Shown here: piece by piece, positions 16,796-24,474 of the stretch
Layout: the number at the start of each line of letters is the position of its first letter
How positions within the stretch are numbered: the stretch's first letter is position 1
Origin: Alteromonas stellipolaris
GTDB taxonomy: Bacteria > Pseudomonadota > Gammaproteobacteria > Enterobacterales > Alteromonadaceae
Assembly: GCF_001562115.1 (NCBI RefSeq)
Contig: NZ_CP013926.1
Span: 4,340,001 to 4,404,000, forward strand
DNA: 64,000 nucleotides
Direction of reading: 5' to 3'
Notes under the pieces: model-generated
What the model was told of the DNA's origin: nothing
The model's input: the letters and a program-made list of their open reading frames with translations, nothing else
Databases searched by the model: none
Made by a program: the position numbers and the translations under genes

Positions 16796-17557
16796 ATGTT
16801 ACTTGAAACCCTAGTACCTATGTTCATTCTATTGGGCTTTGCTACTGTACTACAAACCTTGAGCGGGTTTGGCTTTGGGTTAATGGTGGTATCTAGTTTT
16901 ACCTTGTTTAATTTACTTCCTCTTACCGCCACCACTTTTTTAATTAGCGTTTTAGGACTAGTGAATTCAACCAGTATTGTGTTGAAAAATGTTCACCTGA
17001 TACACCGCAAAGCCTTCACGCTTGTGTTGATTGGCGGTATCCCTTTTATTGCCGTGGGCTACGCCTTGCTTGAATATCTGTCCGCGGGACTGTCGGTTTG
17101 GTTAAATATTTTGCTTGGATTGGCAATATTAACCTGCTGTTTGCTACTCATTGTGAAAAGAAGCCAATCTGCTGCCTCTGGCAAAGGCTGGGGCTTTATA
17201 GTATCAGGCGCATTGGGTGGCGTACTAGGCGGGTTATTTTCTACTTTCGGGCCACCCGTGGTATTTCAGTGTTATCGTCAGAATTGGTCTGTGCACGAAG
17301 TGCGATATACTCTGCTGGCTATCTTTAGTGTTACCGCGCTTATTCGTTTAGCCATGGTGCCTTTTGGCACGTTACCCGATCATACTACGGTTATATCTAC
17401 CCTCTTTGCTATCCCCCTGATCTTAATATTTACGCGTATTGGTAGGCTGCTAGCTGCGCGGATTGAACCAAGCGTGGTAAGATTATTGGCCATTAGTACA
17501 TTAGCGCTTAGTGGGATAACGTTAATTCTTCAAAATGTGCCCCACTTGTTAAACTAA
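16796..17557 (+). CDS. TauE/SafE-family membrane protein, putative sulfite/sulfonate exporter
   Basis: Inner-membrane protein of about 253 residues with roughly eight hydrophobic segments and the family features LQTLSGFGFGLMVV near the start and GGLFSTFGPPVVFQCY in the middle. TauE/SafE proteins are linked to export of sulfite, sulfoacetate or related anions. Divergent from the GntR gene across a 101-base gap. AGGTG lies 10 bases before the ATG. Given the flanking dioxygenase and sulfite dehydrogenase, export of sulfite is the likely role; substrate is not proven. Confidence 0.82.
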   Translation: MLLETLVPMFILLGFATVLQTLSGFGFGLMVVSSFTLFNLLPLTATTFLISVLGLVNSTSIVLKNVHLIHRKAFTLVLIGGIPFIAVGYALLEYLSAGLSVWLNILLGLAILTCCLLLIVKRSQSAASGKGWGFIVSGALGGVLGGLFSTFGPPVVFQCYRQNWSVHEVRYTLLAIFSVTALIRLAMVPFGTLPDHTTVISTLFAIPLILIFTRIGRLLAARIEPSVVRLLAISTLALSGITLILQNVPHLLN

Positions 17558-17719
17558 GCACTGTATTGACTAATCACTACGTTAACTAACTGCTGCGTTT
17601 ACTAAGGCAGCATGTAGATAGCCGCAACTGTCAGTCGCTACCAATAGTATAAACGCCATTCCCCATTTGTAATACAATGCGCACTTGTAATAATTTGCAC
17701 TGAAAACTGTAATTGCTCG

Positions 17720-17765
17720 TTGACAGCCAAGTTACATTTCATTAACTTATGTCTTATATAAGACA
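17720..17765 (+). promoter_or_regulatory. Promoter plus GntR-type operator of the GH31/symporter operon
   Basis: -35 TTGACA (17720-17725), a 17-base spacer and -10 TAACTT (17743-17748) are followed by the perfect 16-base palindrome TGTCTTATATAAGACA (17750-17765). The operator covers the expected start of transcription, as a repressor site would. The start codon is 16 bases beyond it. Confidence 0.85.
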
Positions 17766-17781
17766 CGAAGAGTGAAGTGAT

Positions 17782-19884
17782 ATGAGTAATGCATTTTCGG
17801 TAACCGAGCCAGACTGGAACAGCATAAAGGCGGCGGACATTACCGCGAGCCCTTATCTAGTAGACGATCACCACCTAGCGGTGCCTACTCAATACGGCAG
17901 CTTACTATTTTCTATCAGCCAATTCGGCTTACGTATTCAGTCGAGCGGTGATAGTGCGACCCTAGTTGATGGTTTTGACTATGGCATGCTGGTTACCACA
18001 CCGAATGCTGAGCAACTCGTGTTTTCTGGAGACGATAAGCACTGCACCATTAATGCCGGTGAATACCGTTTAGAACTGTTTTCTGCCCCGCTTCATTTCA
18101 AGCTTTATCGAAACGATATTTTGGTACAAGAATCGGCTACCGATGGGCACTTTGTGCGTCAACATCGCCTTCCTCCATTCGCCAAAACTGATGCCGGTTG
18201 GGTAATTTGTTTAGAACTTGGTGACGATGAATCAATCTACGGCTTAGGTGAAAAATGGGGCAAGCTTGATAAACGCGGTCAGTTGGTTCGTTCATATAAT
18301 CACGATGCACTTGGCGTAAACACTGAAAAGTCTTATAAAAACACCCCTTACGCGTGGAGCCCTGAAGGCTGGAACCTTTTTGTCCACACGCCAACGCCAG
18401 TGACTCATGGTGTAGGCTATGCACCTTGGTCGCAACGCGCGTACATTTGCGTGGTAGAAGACTACTTATTAGATATGTTTTTGTATCACTGCGATAGTCC
18501 AGCGCAAAGTATTCATACTTACAGCCGCCTTACAGGATTCGCGCCTGTTCCACCTAAATGGAGCCTAGGTGTTATTCTTTCTAAGGCCTACTACAAAGAT
18601 TCCCAAGAGCTATTAGCCGTGGCCCGAGAAGTGCGTGAAAAGAACATGCCTTGCGATGTCATCACGCTAGATGGCCGCGCATGGCAAGATACCGATACTC
18701 GCTTTGCCTTTGAATGGGACCCTACTCGCTACGCCGATCCTAAGCCGATTCTTGATGAACTAAAAGCCATGGACTTTAAAATTTGCGTATGGGAATACCC
18801 CATGATTTCAGTGAAAAACCCGCTGTACGCAAAGGCAGCTGAAAAAGGCTGGTTAATTAAGGACAAGCGCACTGGTGAAGCTTATCGTTATGAGTGGGAT
18901 TTAAGCCCGTTCGGTGAAGTGCTTACTCCACTACCCGATTCAGGTATTTTAGATTTCACCCACCCAGACGCTTACGAATTTTGGAAAGAATCACACAAGC
19001 CCTTGTTCGAATTGGGTGTTGATATGATTAAAGCCGACTTTGGTGAGCAGTTAGAAGATGACAATATGCTCTCATACAGCGGCGATTCTGGCGACCGCCT
19101 GCATAACGTATACAGCATGCTGTATAACCGCTGCGTATACGAAGCGGCTGAGAAATATTGTAAAACGGGGCCATTTCTGTTCAGCCGTTCAGCATGGACA
19201 GGTAGCCAACGCTTTCCAGCCCAGTGGGGTGGAGACCCTCAAGCAGACTGGCATGGTCTAGCTGCTAGTATTCGCGGTAGCCTTTCTTGGGGCATGTCGG
19301 GCGGTCCATTTTTTGCCACCGACATCGGCGGCTTCTATAAAGATACTCGTGACGCAGAATTATACGTTCGCTGGGCACAAGCATCAGTATTTTCTGCTCA
19401 TATGCGTCTGCATGGCATTGGCCCTCGCGAACCTTGGTCATACGGCGAGGCAGCATCTGATGCCGTATTCGATGCGCTAAAACTGCGATATCGTTTACTG
19501 CCCTATTTAGAAAGAGCCACACAACAAGCCAGCGAAACCGGCTTACCTGTGCAGCGCTCTATGGCCCTCGCGTTCCCTAACGACCCACTAGCCCGTCAGT
19601 TTGAACAACAATTTATGTGCGGTGAAAGTTTGTTGGTGGTGCCTTGCATTGTGCCTGGCGGAAAAGTGAAATTCTATTTACCAGAAGGTGATTGGGTTCG
19701 TTTTAATGCCGATAGCGCTTCACCGACAAACGATGACACTTACCAAGGCGGTAAGTACTACGAGCAAATTTTAAGTTTAAATGAGCTGGCGGTATTTGTT
19801 CGCAAAGGTGAGCAAGTGGTTTTAGGGCCTGAGGTACAACATACCGAAATGGATATGTCTGCTACCACTATGTGGCCGCAATAG
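17782..19884 (+). CDS. GH31 alpha-glycosidase, candidate sulfosugar-releasing enzyme
   Basis: About 700 residues with no signal peptide, so probably cytoplasmic. The GH31 barrel is clear: KADFGE holds the nucleophile Asp419, QWGGDPQADW the acid/base Asp485, and MRLHGIGPREPW follows. The overall pattern (ICVWEYPMI, HNVYSMLYNR, SGGPFFATDIGGF) resembles the YicI/alpha-xylosidase and alpha-glucosidase branch. The sulfonate-binding pattern I know from YihQ-type sulfoquinovosidases is not obvious. The 270-300 region (TLDGRAWQDTDTRFAFEW) does contain Gln, Arg and Trp. Operator and neighbours tie it to the GntR regulon. Family certain; substrate open. Confidence 0.85.
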   Translation: MSNAFSVTEPDWNSIKAADITASPYLVDDHHLAVPTQYGSLLFSISQFGLRIQSSGDSATLVDGFDYGMLVTTPNAEQLVFSGDDKHCTINAGEYRLELFSAPLHFKLYRNDILVQESATDGHFVRQHRLPPFAKTDAGWVICLELGDDESIYGLGEKWGKLDKRGQLVRSYNHDALGVNTEKSYKNTPYAWSPEGWNLFVHTPTPVTHGVGYAPWSQRAYICVVEDYLLDMFLYHCDSPAQSIHTYSRLTGFAPVPPKWSLGVILSKAYYKDSQELLAVAREVREKNMPCDVITLDGRAWQDTDTRFAFEWDPTRYADPKPILDELKAMDFKICVWEYPMISVKNPLYAKAAEKGWLIKDKRTGEAYRYEWDLSPFGEVLTPLPDSGILDFTHPDAYEFWKESHKPLFELGVDMIKADFGEQLEDDNMLSYSGDSGDRLHNVYSMLYNRCVYEAAEKYCKTGPFLFSRSAWTGSQRFPAQWGGDPQADWHGLAASIRGSLSWGMSGGPFFATDIGGFYKDTRDAELYVRWAQASVFSAHMRLHGIGPREPWSYGEAASDAVFDALKLRYRLLPYLERATQQASETGLPVQRSMALAFPNDPLARQFEQQFMCGESLLVVPCIVPGGKVKFYLPEGDWVRFNADSASPTNDDTYQGGKYYEQILSLNELAVFVRKGEQVVLGPEVQHTEMDMSATTMWPQ

Positions 19885-19900
19885 CCGCCGGAGTATTAGC

Positions 19901-21622
19901 ATGAATGTGACGCTTACCTTACTGACCTGTATGGCCTTTATGGCCGTGGTCGCCATTATTTCGTACATGAAAACGAAAGGCGAAGTAAATACACAAGACG
20001 GCTATTTCTTAGCAGGTCGGGGGTTAACCGGCACCTTCATTGCAGGCTCTATGATCCTGACTAACCTCTCTGCAGAGCAGCTCATTGGCCTTAACGGCTC
20101 TGCCTTTGGGTACAATTTAAGTGCGATGGCATGGGAAGTTACCGCGGGTATTTCCACCATTATCATGGCGCTGATATTTTTGCCCCGCTACTTAGCGGGT
20201 GCTTTCTCTACCCTACCCGAGTTTTTACGTGACCGTTTCGATGACAACGTAAGAAGAATGACGGTAGTACTATTTATGGTCGGTTACACATTAATTACTA
20301 TTCCTTCAGTGCTCTATTCAGGCTCTATTGCGGTACTTCGGTTATTCGATGTGCCCGGGTTATTGAATTTAAGTTATGAAGCCAGCCTTATTGTTACCAT
20401 TATAATGGTAGGCAGTATAGGTGCCTTGTACGCCATATTTGGCGGTTTAAAAGCGGTAGCAGTTTCAGATACCATCAACGGTGTAGGCCTTCTTATTGTT
20501 GGGTTACTAGTACCTATCTTAGGCTTAATCGCATTAGGTGATGGCAGCTTCGCGGCCGGTCTAACTACTATTGCCACAACCGAAACTGAAAAGCTTAACG
20601 CCATAGGTGGCGCTGATGATCCCGTGCCCTTTGGGACTATTTTCACCGGTATGATATTGGCCAACCTGTTTTATTGGGGTACCAACCAATACGTTATTCA
20701 ACGTACATTAGGTGCTAAGAACTTAATTGAAGGGCAAAAGGGTGTGTTGTTTTCGGGGTACTTTAAAGTACTCGTGCCCTTTATGATGATGTTACCAGGA
20801 GTGATTGCGTATCACCTTTATCAAAATGAAAACCTGCAAACTATCGACTTAGCCTATCCACACTTAGTGAAAGAGGTATTACCGCAATACTTGTCTGGTT
20901 TCTTCTTAGCGGTGTTGTTAGGTGCGGTATTTAGCTCGTTCAACTCGTTATTAAATAGTGCAGCCACACTGTTTTGTTTAGATGTGTACAAACCTTTTAA
21001 GAAAGATAAAGTGAGTGATTCTCAGCTAATTCGCGTAGCCAAAATTACCAGTTTAGTTATTGCGGTGGTGTCTTTCATTACTGCGCCGTTATTAATGCTG
21101 GCACCGGAAGGGCTGTGGCAGATTATTCGTATCTTTACCGGTTTTTATAACATTCCTGTTATTACCATTGTATTGGTCGGTTTATTTACTAAAAACGTGC
21201 CTGCCCTTGCTGCAAAGGTCGCCATTATCTTTCACGTCATAGCGTATGCCTTGCTGAAGTTTGTATGGCAAGTAGAGATTAACTTTATCCATATCTACGC
21301 CATTTTGTTTGCCATTGAACTTGGCATTATGCTGGCTATTGGTCACTTTTACCCTATGGCACAGCCATGGCGCTTTGTACCTAAAGCAGAGGTGGATATG
21401 ACTCCATGGCGTTATGCCATTCCTTGCGCGATTGTACTGGTTGGTTTAATTGTGACTCTGTACTTAATGTTCTCACCGGTGGGTTTCGTGGGCGGTATCA
21501 GTAACGCCTTTATCCCTTCTTTAGTTGGCCTGTGGAGCACCTGCTTTGTCGCCATCGGCATAAGCCTTAAATGGTGGCGTGCCAGATACGAATTAGGGTT
21601 AAAGCGCCTAGCGCATCAATAA
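19901..21622 (+). CDS. Sodium:solute symporter (SSS family), probable sugar importer
   Basis: Inner-membrane transporter of about 573 residues with many hydrophobic segments. SSS features are YFLAGRGLTGTFIAGSMI near residue 35, LSAEQLIGLNG, the SGSIAVLRLF region and FFLAVLLGAVFSSFNSLLNS, the conserved sodium-site helix. It resembles the SglT/YidK sugar group more than the proline group. It starts 16 bases after the GH31 stop with GGAG ahead, so both share one mRNA and the GntR operator. It should import the GH31 substrate with sodium, which fits a marine host. Confidence 0.87.
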   Translation: MNVTLTLLTCMAFMAVVAIISYMKTKGEVNTQDGYFLAGRGLTGTFIAGSMILTNLSAEQLIGLNGSAFGYNLSAMAWEVTAGISTIIMALIFLPRYLAGAFSTLPEFLRDRFDDNVRRMTVVLFMVGYTLITIPSVLYSGSIAVLRLFDVPGLLNLSYEASLIVTIIMVGSIGALYAIFGGLKAVAVSDTINGVGLLIVGLLVPILGLIALGDGSFAAGLTTIATTETEKLNAIGGADDPVPFGTIFTGMILANLFYWGTNQYVIQRTLGAKNLIEGQKGVLFSGYFKVLVPFMMMLPGVIAYHLYQNENLQTIDLAYPHLVKEVLPQYLSGFFLAVLLGAVFSSFNSLLNSAATLFCLDVYKPFKKDKVSDSQLIRVAKITSLVIAVVSFITAPLLMLAPEGLWQIIRIFTGFYNIPVITIVLVGLFTKNVPALAAKVAIIFHVIAYALLKFVWQVEINFIHIYAILFAIELGIMLAIGHFYPMAQPWRFVPKAEVDMTPWRYAIPCAIVLVGLIVTLYLMFSPVGFVGGISNAFIPSLVGLWSTCFVAIGISLKWWRARYELGLKRLAHQ

Positions 21623-21630
21623 TACTAACA

Positions 21631-21654
21631 GGCGGCCTTGGCCGCCTTTTTTAT
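21631..21654. terminator. Rho-independent terminator between the symporter and CDF genes
   Basis: GGCGGCC / GGCCGCC with a very short loop is followed by a T-run reaching 21652. It lies 9 bases after the symporter stop, and its tail touches the convergent CDF stop codon at 21651. Confidence 0.85.
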
Positions 21655-22613
21655 TTAATATGAACATGTTCATGGTGATGCGGGTGAACATGCAAGTTGT
21701 CACTGTCATCTCGACAAGGCTCACCAGGCAATTCAAATTCAATGGTAGTGTGGGCCAAATTAAACGGCGCTAGTCGGTCTGATACATCTTGCTTTAACGT
21801 TCTAAGTTTAGTGTTATCAATACTGCAATTAATTACCACGTGCGCTGTTAACACATGCTGTTCGCCATCAAGAGACCAAAAGTGAACATGATGCAGTTCT
21901 TCAACGTGTTCCATACTTAATAAAACATCAGAAATAGCCTGCTTTTGGGTATCATCTGGCGAGCCTTGTAAAAACAACTTCATGGTTTGCACTACGTATC
22001 GCAAAACGTTAAACAAGATAAATAGCGTAAACAGAATAGATAAGATTGGATCGAGAATAGGCCAATGTACAAAATGTAAAACAATAGCCACAATAAGTAC
22101 CGCTACCCAGCCCATGGTGTCTTCAATGAGGTGCCAGTTAAGCACCTTTTCATTCATTGAATGGCCGCCACTTAGCTTATAAGCCGCAAAGCCGTTTACG
22201 ATAATGCCCATTACTGCCAAGCCCATCATGCCCTCTGTCATCGGCATTTCAGGGTTTGCCAACCGAGGGATCGCCTCAGATAATATCCAAGCCGAACCAG
22301 CAACAAGAATAAGCCCATTGATCATAGCGCCCAAGAGACTTAATCGCTTAAAGCCATAAGAATATTTATCGGTAGCCGATTTCTGACCAAGCTTACTTAA
22401 GTACCACGCAAGGCCAATTGATAGGGTATCGCCCAAATCGTGAACCGCATCAGCCATAATAGCGACACTGTTAGTTAGCACCCCCCCGATAAATTCAATA
22501 ATGGTGAAGCAGAAGTTTAACCAGAATGCCCAACCTATGCGGCTACTGTCGGTTTCTGCATGGCTATGTTCGTGCCCATGACCATGAGAATGCCCGTGAG
22601 AATGGTGGTGCAT
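21651..22613 (-). CDS. Cation diffusion facilitator, zinc-type exporter (ZitB/CzcD-like)
   Basis: Inner-membrane proton/metal antiporter exporting Zn or related divalent ions. The N-terminus is a histidine-rich tract (residues 2-20) and the C-terminus has another HVHPHHHEHVH-type stretch. Six hydrophobic segments are expected. The metal site HDLGD lies in helix 2 and a second site (HLIEDTMGW) in helix 5, followed by a cytoplasmic domain with HHVHFWSLDGEQHVLTAHV. Not clearly connected with its neighbours. Confidence 0.9.
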   Translation of the reverse strand: MHHHSHGHSHGHGHEHSHAETDSSRIGWAFWLNFCFTIIEFIGGVLTNSVAIMADAVHDLGDTLSIGLAWYLSKLGQKSATDKYSYGFKRLSLLGAMINGLILVAGSAWILSEAIPRLANPEMPMTEGMMGLAVMGIIVNGFAAYKLSGGHSMNEKVLNWHLIEDTMGWVAVLIVAIVLHFVHWPILDPILSILFTLFILFNVLRYVVQTMKLFLQGSPDDTQKQAISDVLLSMEHVEELHHVHFWSLDGEQHVLTAHVVINCSIDNTKLRTLKQDVSDRLAPFNLAHTTIEFELPGEPCRDDSDNLHVHPHHHEHVHIK

Positions 22614-23108
22614 GATGTGTCACTCCTTTAATTGCATGTCCACTGCATACTGAAATTATAAACCGCTTCCATGAAAACACGATGTTAGTAAAAACACTTG
22701 GTTTAAAGTCAACTTAGTGGCGCGATAATAGATTTTTATAAACATTCAAGACAGTAATAAAATGCAAAAAAACGCCTATCTACCCCACCCAAGCAATATT
22801 TTTTTAAAAAAAATTGAAAATTATAAAATTTATGCTTGTATACAAAAGTATAACTTTAAAAAGTGACTTAAAAAAAACTTAAATATAATCAACACGTTGA
22901 AAATATAATTTTTTTCCTCTCTATAATAGTTATTAAATTCAATAAGTAAGCATAAGGTTTAACGCCTTTTAAAAGGGTAAAGACTGTGGTTATATATTTT
23001 CGCTGTCAATTGAGTACTGATAAAAGCTTCCCAGCAACTCACTGATTTTAGAACAATTGTAAAATAATTCGTTAGGCAGCCCCGACTAAAGGTATGAGAG
23101 GAAACAAA
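22614..23108. other. AT-rich intergenic region before the pilus genes
   Basis: About 495 bases of strongly AT-rich DNA (many A/T runs at 22790-22930) between the CDF gene and the pilin gene, which point away from each other. It must hold both promoters. The composition is typical of H-NS-like silencer targets and of surface-fibre genes. I found no clear operator or terminator. Confidence 0.5.
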
Positions 23109-23618
23109 ATGAAAAAAAGAATAATGACAATAGCGCTACTTTCTACTATCTCTGCGTCAACACTTGCAGCAAGTGAAACATTTCAAGCGAATGTAGACGC
23201 GATGTCCGATGCTACTATTGCAGAGACAGCAACACTTCACTTCGGTGCAATGCAGCCAACAGTAGGCTCTGTGTGTACCATGGATAATGCGGGCGCGGTA
23301 ACGGGCGATTGCGATGTTTCTAATGCAAACATTGCTATTGGTCTAATTACGGTTTCAGGCTTAGCTTCAAATGTTCCTGTGAATGTCACAGTGACAGGTG
23401 CATCTGGTACTAATGTTACTTTTGAAGCGAACTACGACATCAATGCAGCTGTGGCAACACACGACAATATCGCAGACGGCACATTGACTGCGGTTACTAC
23501 AGACGCATCAGGTACAGATCTTACTATCGATGTATATGGTGACATGACGGTTGATTCGGCGTTAACGCCAGGCGACTCTTATACCGCTAACTATGTGGTT
23601 GACGTTACGTTCCAGTAA
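23109..23618 (+). CDS. Fimbrial subunit, DUF4402-like pilin
   Basis: Secreted beta-sandwich subunit. I start at ATG 23109 (MKKRIMTIALLS), which has GAGAGG about 6 bases upstream, rather than ATG 23094. The signal peptide ends near TLAAS. The mature part has LHFGAMQPT near its start, two cysteines (CTMDNAG...GDC) and a final strand SYTANYVVDVTFQ, the pattern of DUF4402-type pilins assembled by donor-strand exchange. The chaperone and usher genes follow. The 62-base gap to the chaperone holds a hairpin that may lower downstream expression. Confidence 0.75.
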   Translation: MKKRIMTIALLSTISASTLAASETFQANVDAMSDATIAETATLHFGAMQPTVGSVCTMDNAGAVTGDCDVSNANIAIGLITVSGLASNVPVNVTVTGASGTNVTFEANYDINAAVATHDNIADGTLTAVTTDASGTDLTIDVYGDMTVDSALTPGDSYTANYVVDVTFQ

Positions 23619-23625
23619 TCGTTTG

Positions 23626-23656
23626 AGGCGAGCGAACTGCGTTCGCCTATTCTTTT
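23626..23656 (+). terminator. Partial terminator or processing hairpin between pilin and chaperone
   Basis: AGGCGA / TCGCCT with an inner GCGAAC / GTTCGC is followed by a short T-rich tail (TTCTTTTC). It lies 8 bases past the pilin stop. In pilus operons such an element commonly lets the pilin be made in excess over assembly proteins. Confidence 0.6.
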
Positions 23657-23680
23657 CTATACTCGAAATCAAAAGTAAAT

Positions 23681-24457
23681 ATGATACTGATACGGCTGTT
23701 AACACCTATTCGTCTTTCTGTTTTTCTTGTTATCTCTGCTGCGCTATTTTTTTCCAATGTTGCCAATGCAGATGTTTCGTTATCTAAATTTCGCATTTAT
23801 TTTGATTCTAAATCCCGCTCAGACTCTATCCAAATACGTAACACAAGCTCAACGCCAATGTCTTATCAGGCAGAGTTATCCATTAATGCGATGACTGAAG
23901 AGGGGTTAGTGTACGCGGTAACAGAAGACCCGCTCACGGCATCGACTTTTATTAGATATTCACCGAAACGTGGCAATATTCTACCCGGAGAGCGTCAAGC
24001 GCTACGCTTCGCATTAAGAAAGCCTGCTGGACTTGTTGACGGTGAGTATCGAGCTAACCTTCGTTTAGTCACAGAAATAGCGCCTAGTACGAACGGGAAT
24101 GTAAACCTTGCCAGCAAACTTGCATACAATATTCCGATTATAGTGCGTCATGGACGCATTACTGCTGAAGCTTCAATGGTGAATCCATCCACCATCATTT
24201 ACAACGGAAAGCCACACTTACAAATTTGGTTAAAACGTTCAGGCAATCGTTCATTATTTGGAAACTTCATCATTGAAGATGCTGAAGGGGAAGAAGTTGG
24301 TGTACTGAATAACGTAGCAGTCTATCGCCCTCTGGAACGTCGAAAAGTACTGATCCCACTGCAAAACGCCAAAAAAGGGCCTGTTGTTATTCGGTTTACT
24401 GAAATTGATAAATTTGGTGGCGACATAGCGCTATCTATTGACCACGTTATAAAATAG
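23681..24457 (+). CDS. Periplasmic pilus chaperone (PapD-like)
   Basis: Signal peptide to about residue 30 (NVADA), then two immunoglobulin-like domains. The first ends in the strand PGERQALRFALRKPAG, which corresponds to the donor strand/FGL region. The second holds the PSTIIYNGKPHLQIW segment. Length of 258 residues is usual. It keeps pilin subunits folded and hands them to the usher. No good ribosome binding site precedes the ATG, so translation may be modest. Confidence 0.82.
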   Translation: MILIRLLTPIRLSVFLVISAALFFSNVANADVSLSKFRIYFDSKSRSDSIQIRNTSSTPMSYQAELSINAMTEEGLVYAVTEDPLTASTFIRYSPKRGNILPGERQALRFALRKPAGLVDGEYRANLRLVTEIAPSTNGNVNLASKLAYNIPIIVRHGRITAEASMVNPSTIIYNGKPHLQIWLKRSGNRSLFGNFIIEDAEGEEVGVLNNVAVYRPLERRKVLIPLQNAKKGPVVIRFTEIDKFGGDIALSIDHVIK

Positions 24458-24474
24458 CAACCCGCTAACGTGTC

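Noticed and set aside
19901..21622. Proline/pantothenate symporter
   Set aside because: The SSS family fits, but the operon with GH31 and the sugar-type motifs point to a sugar carrier.
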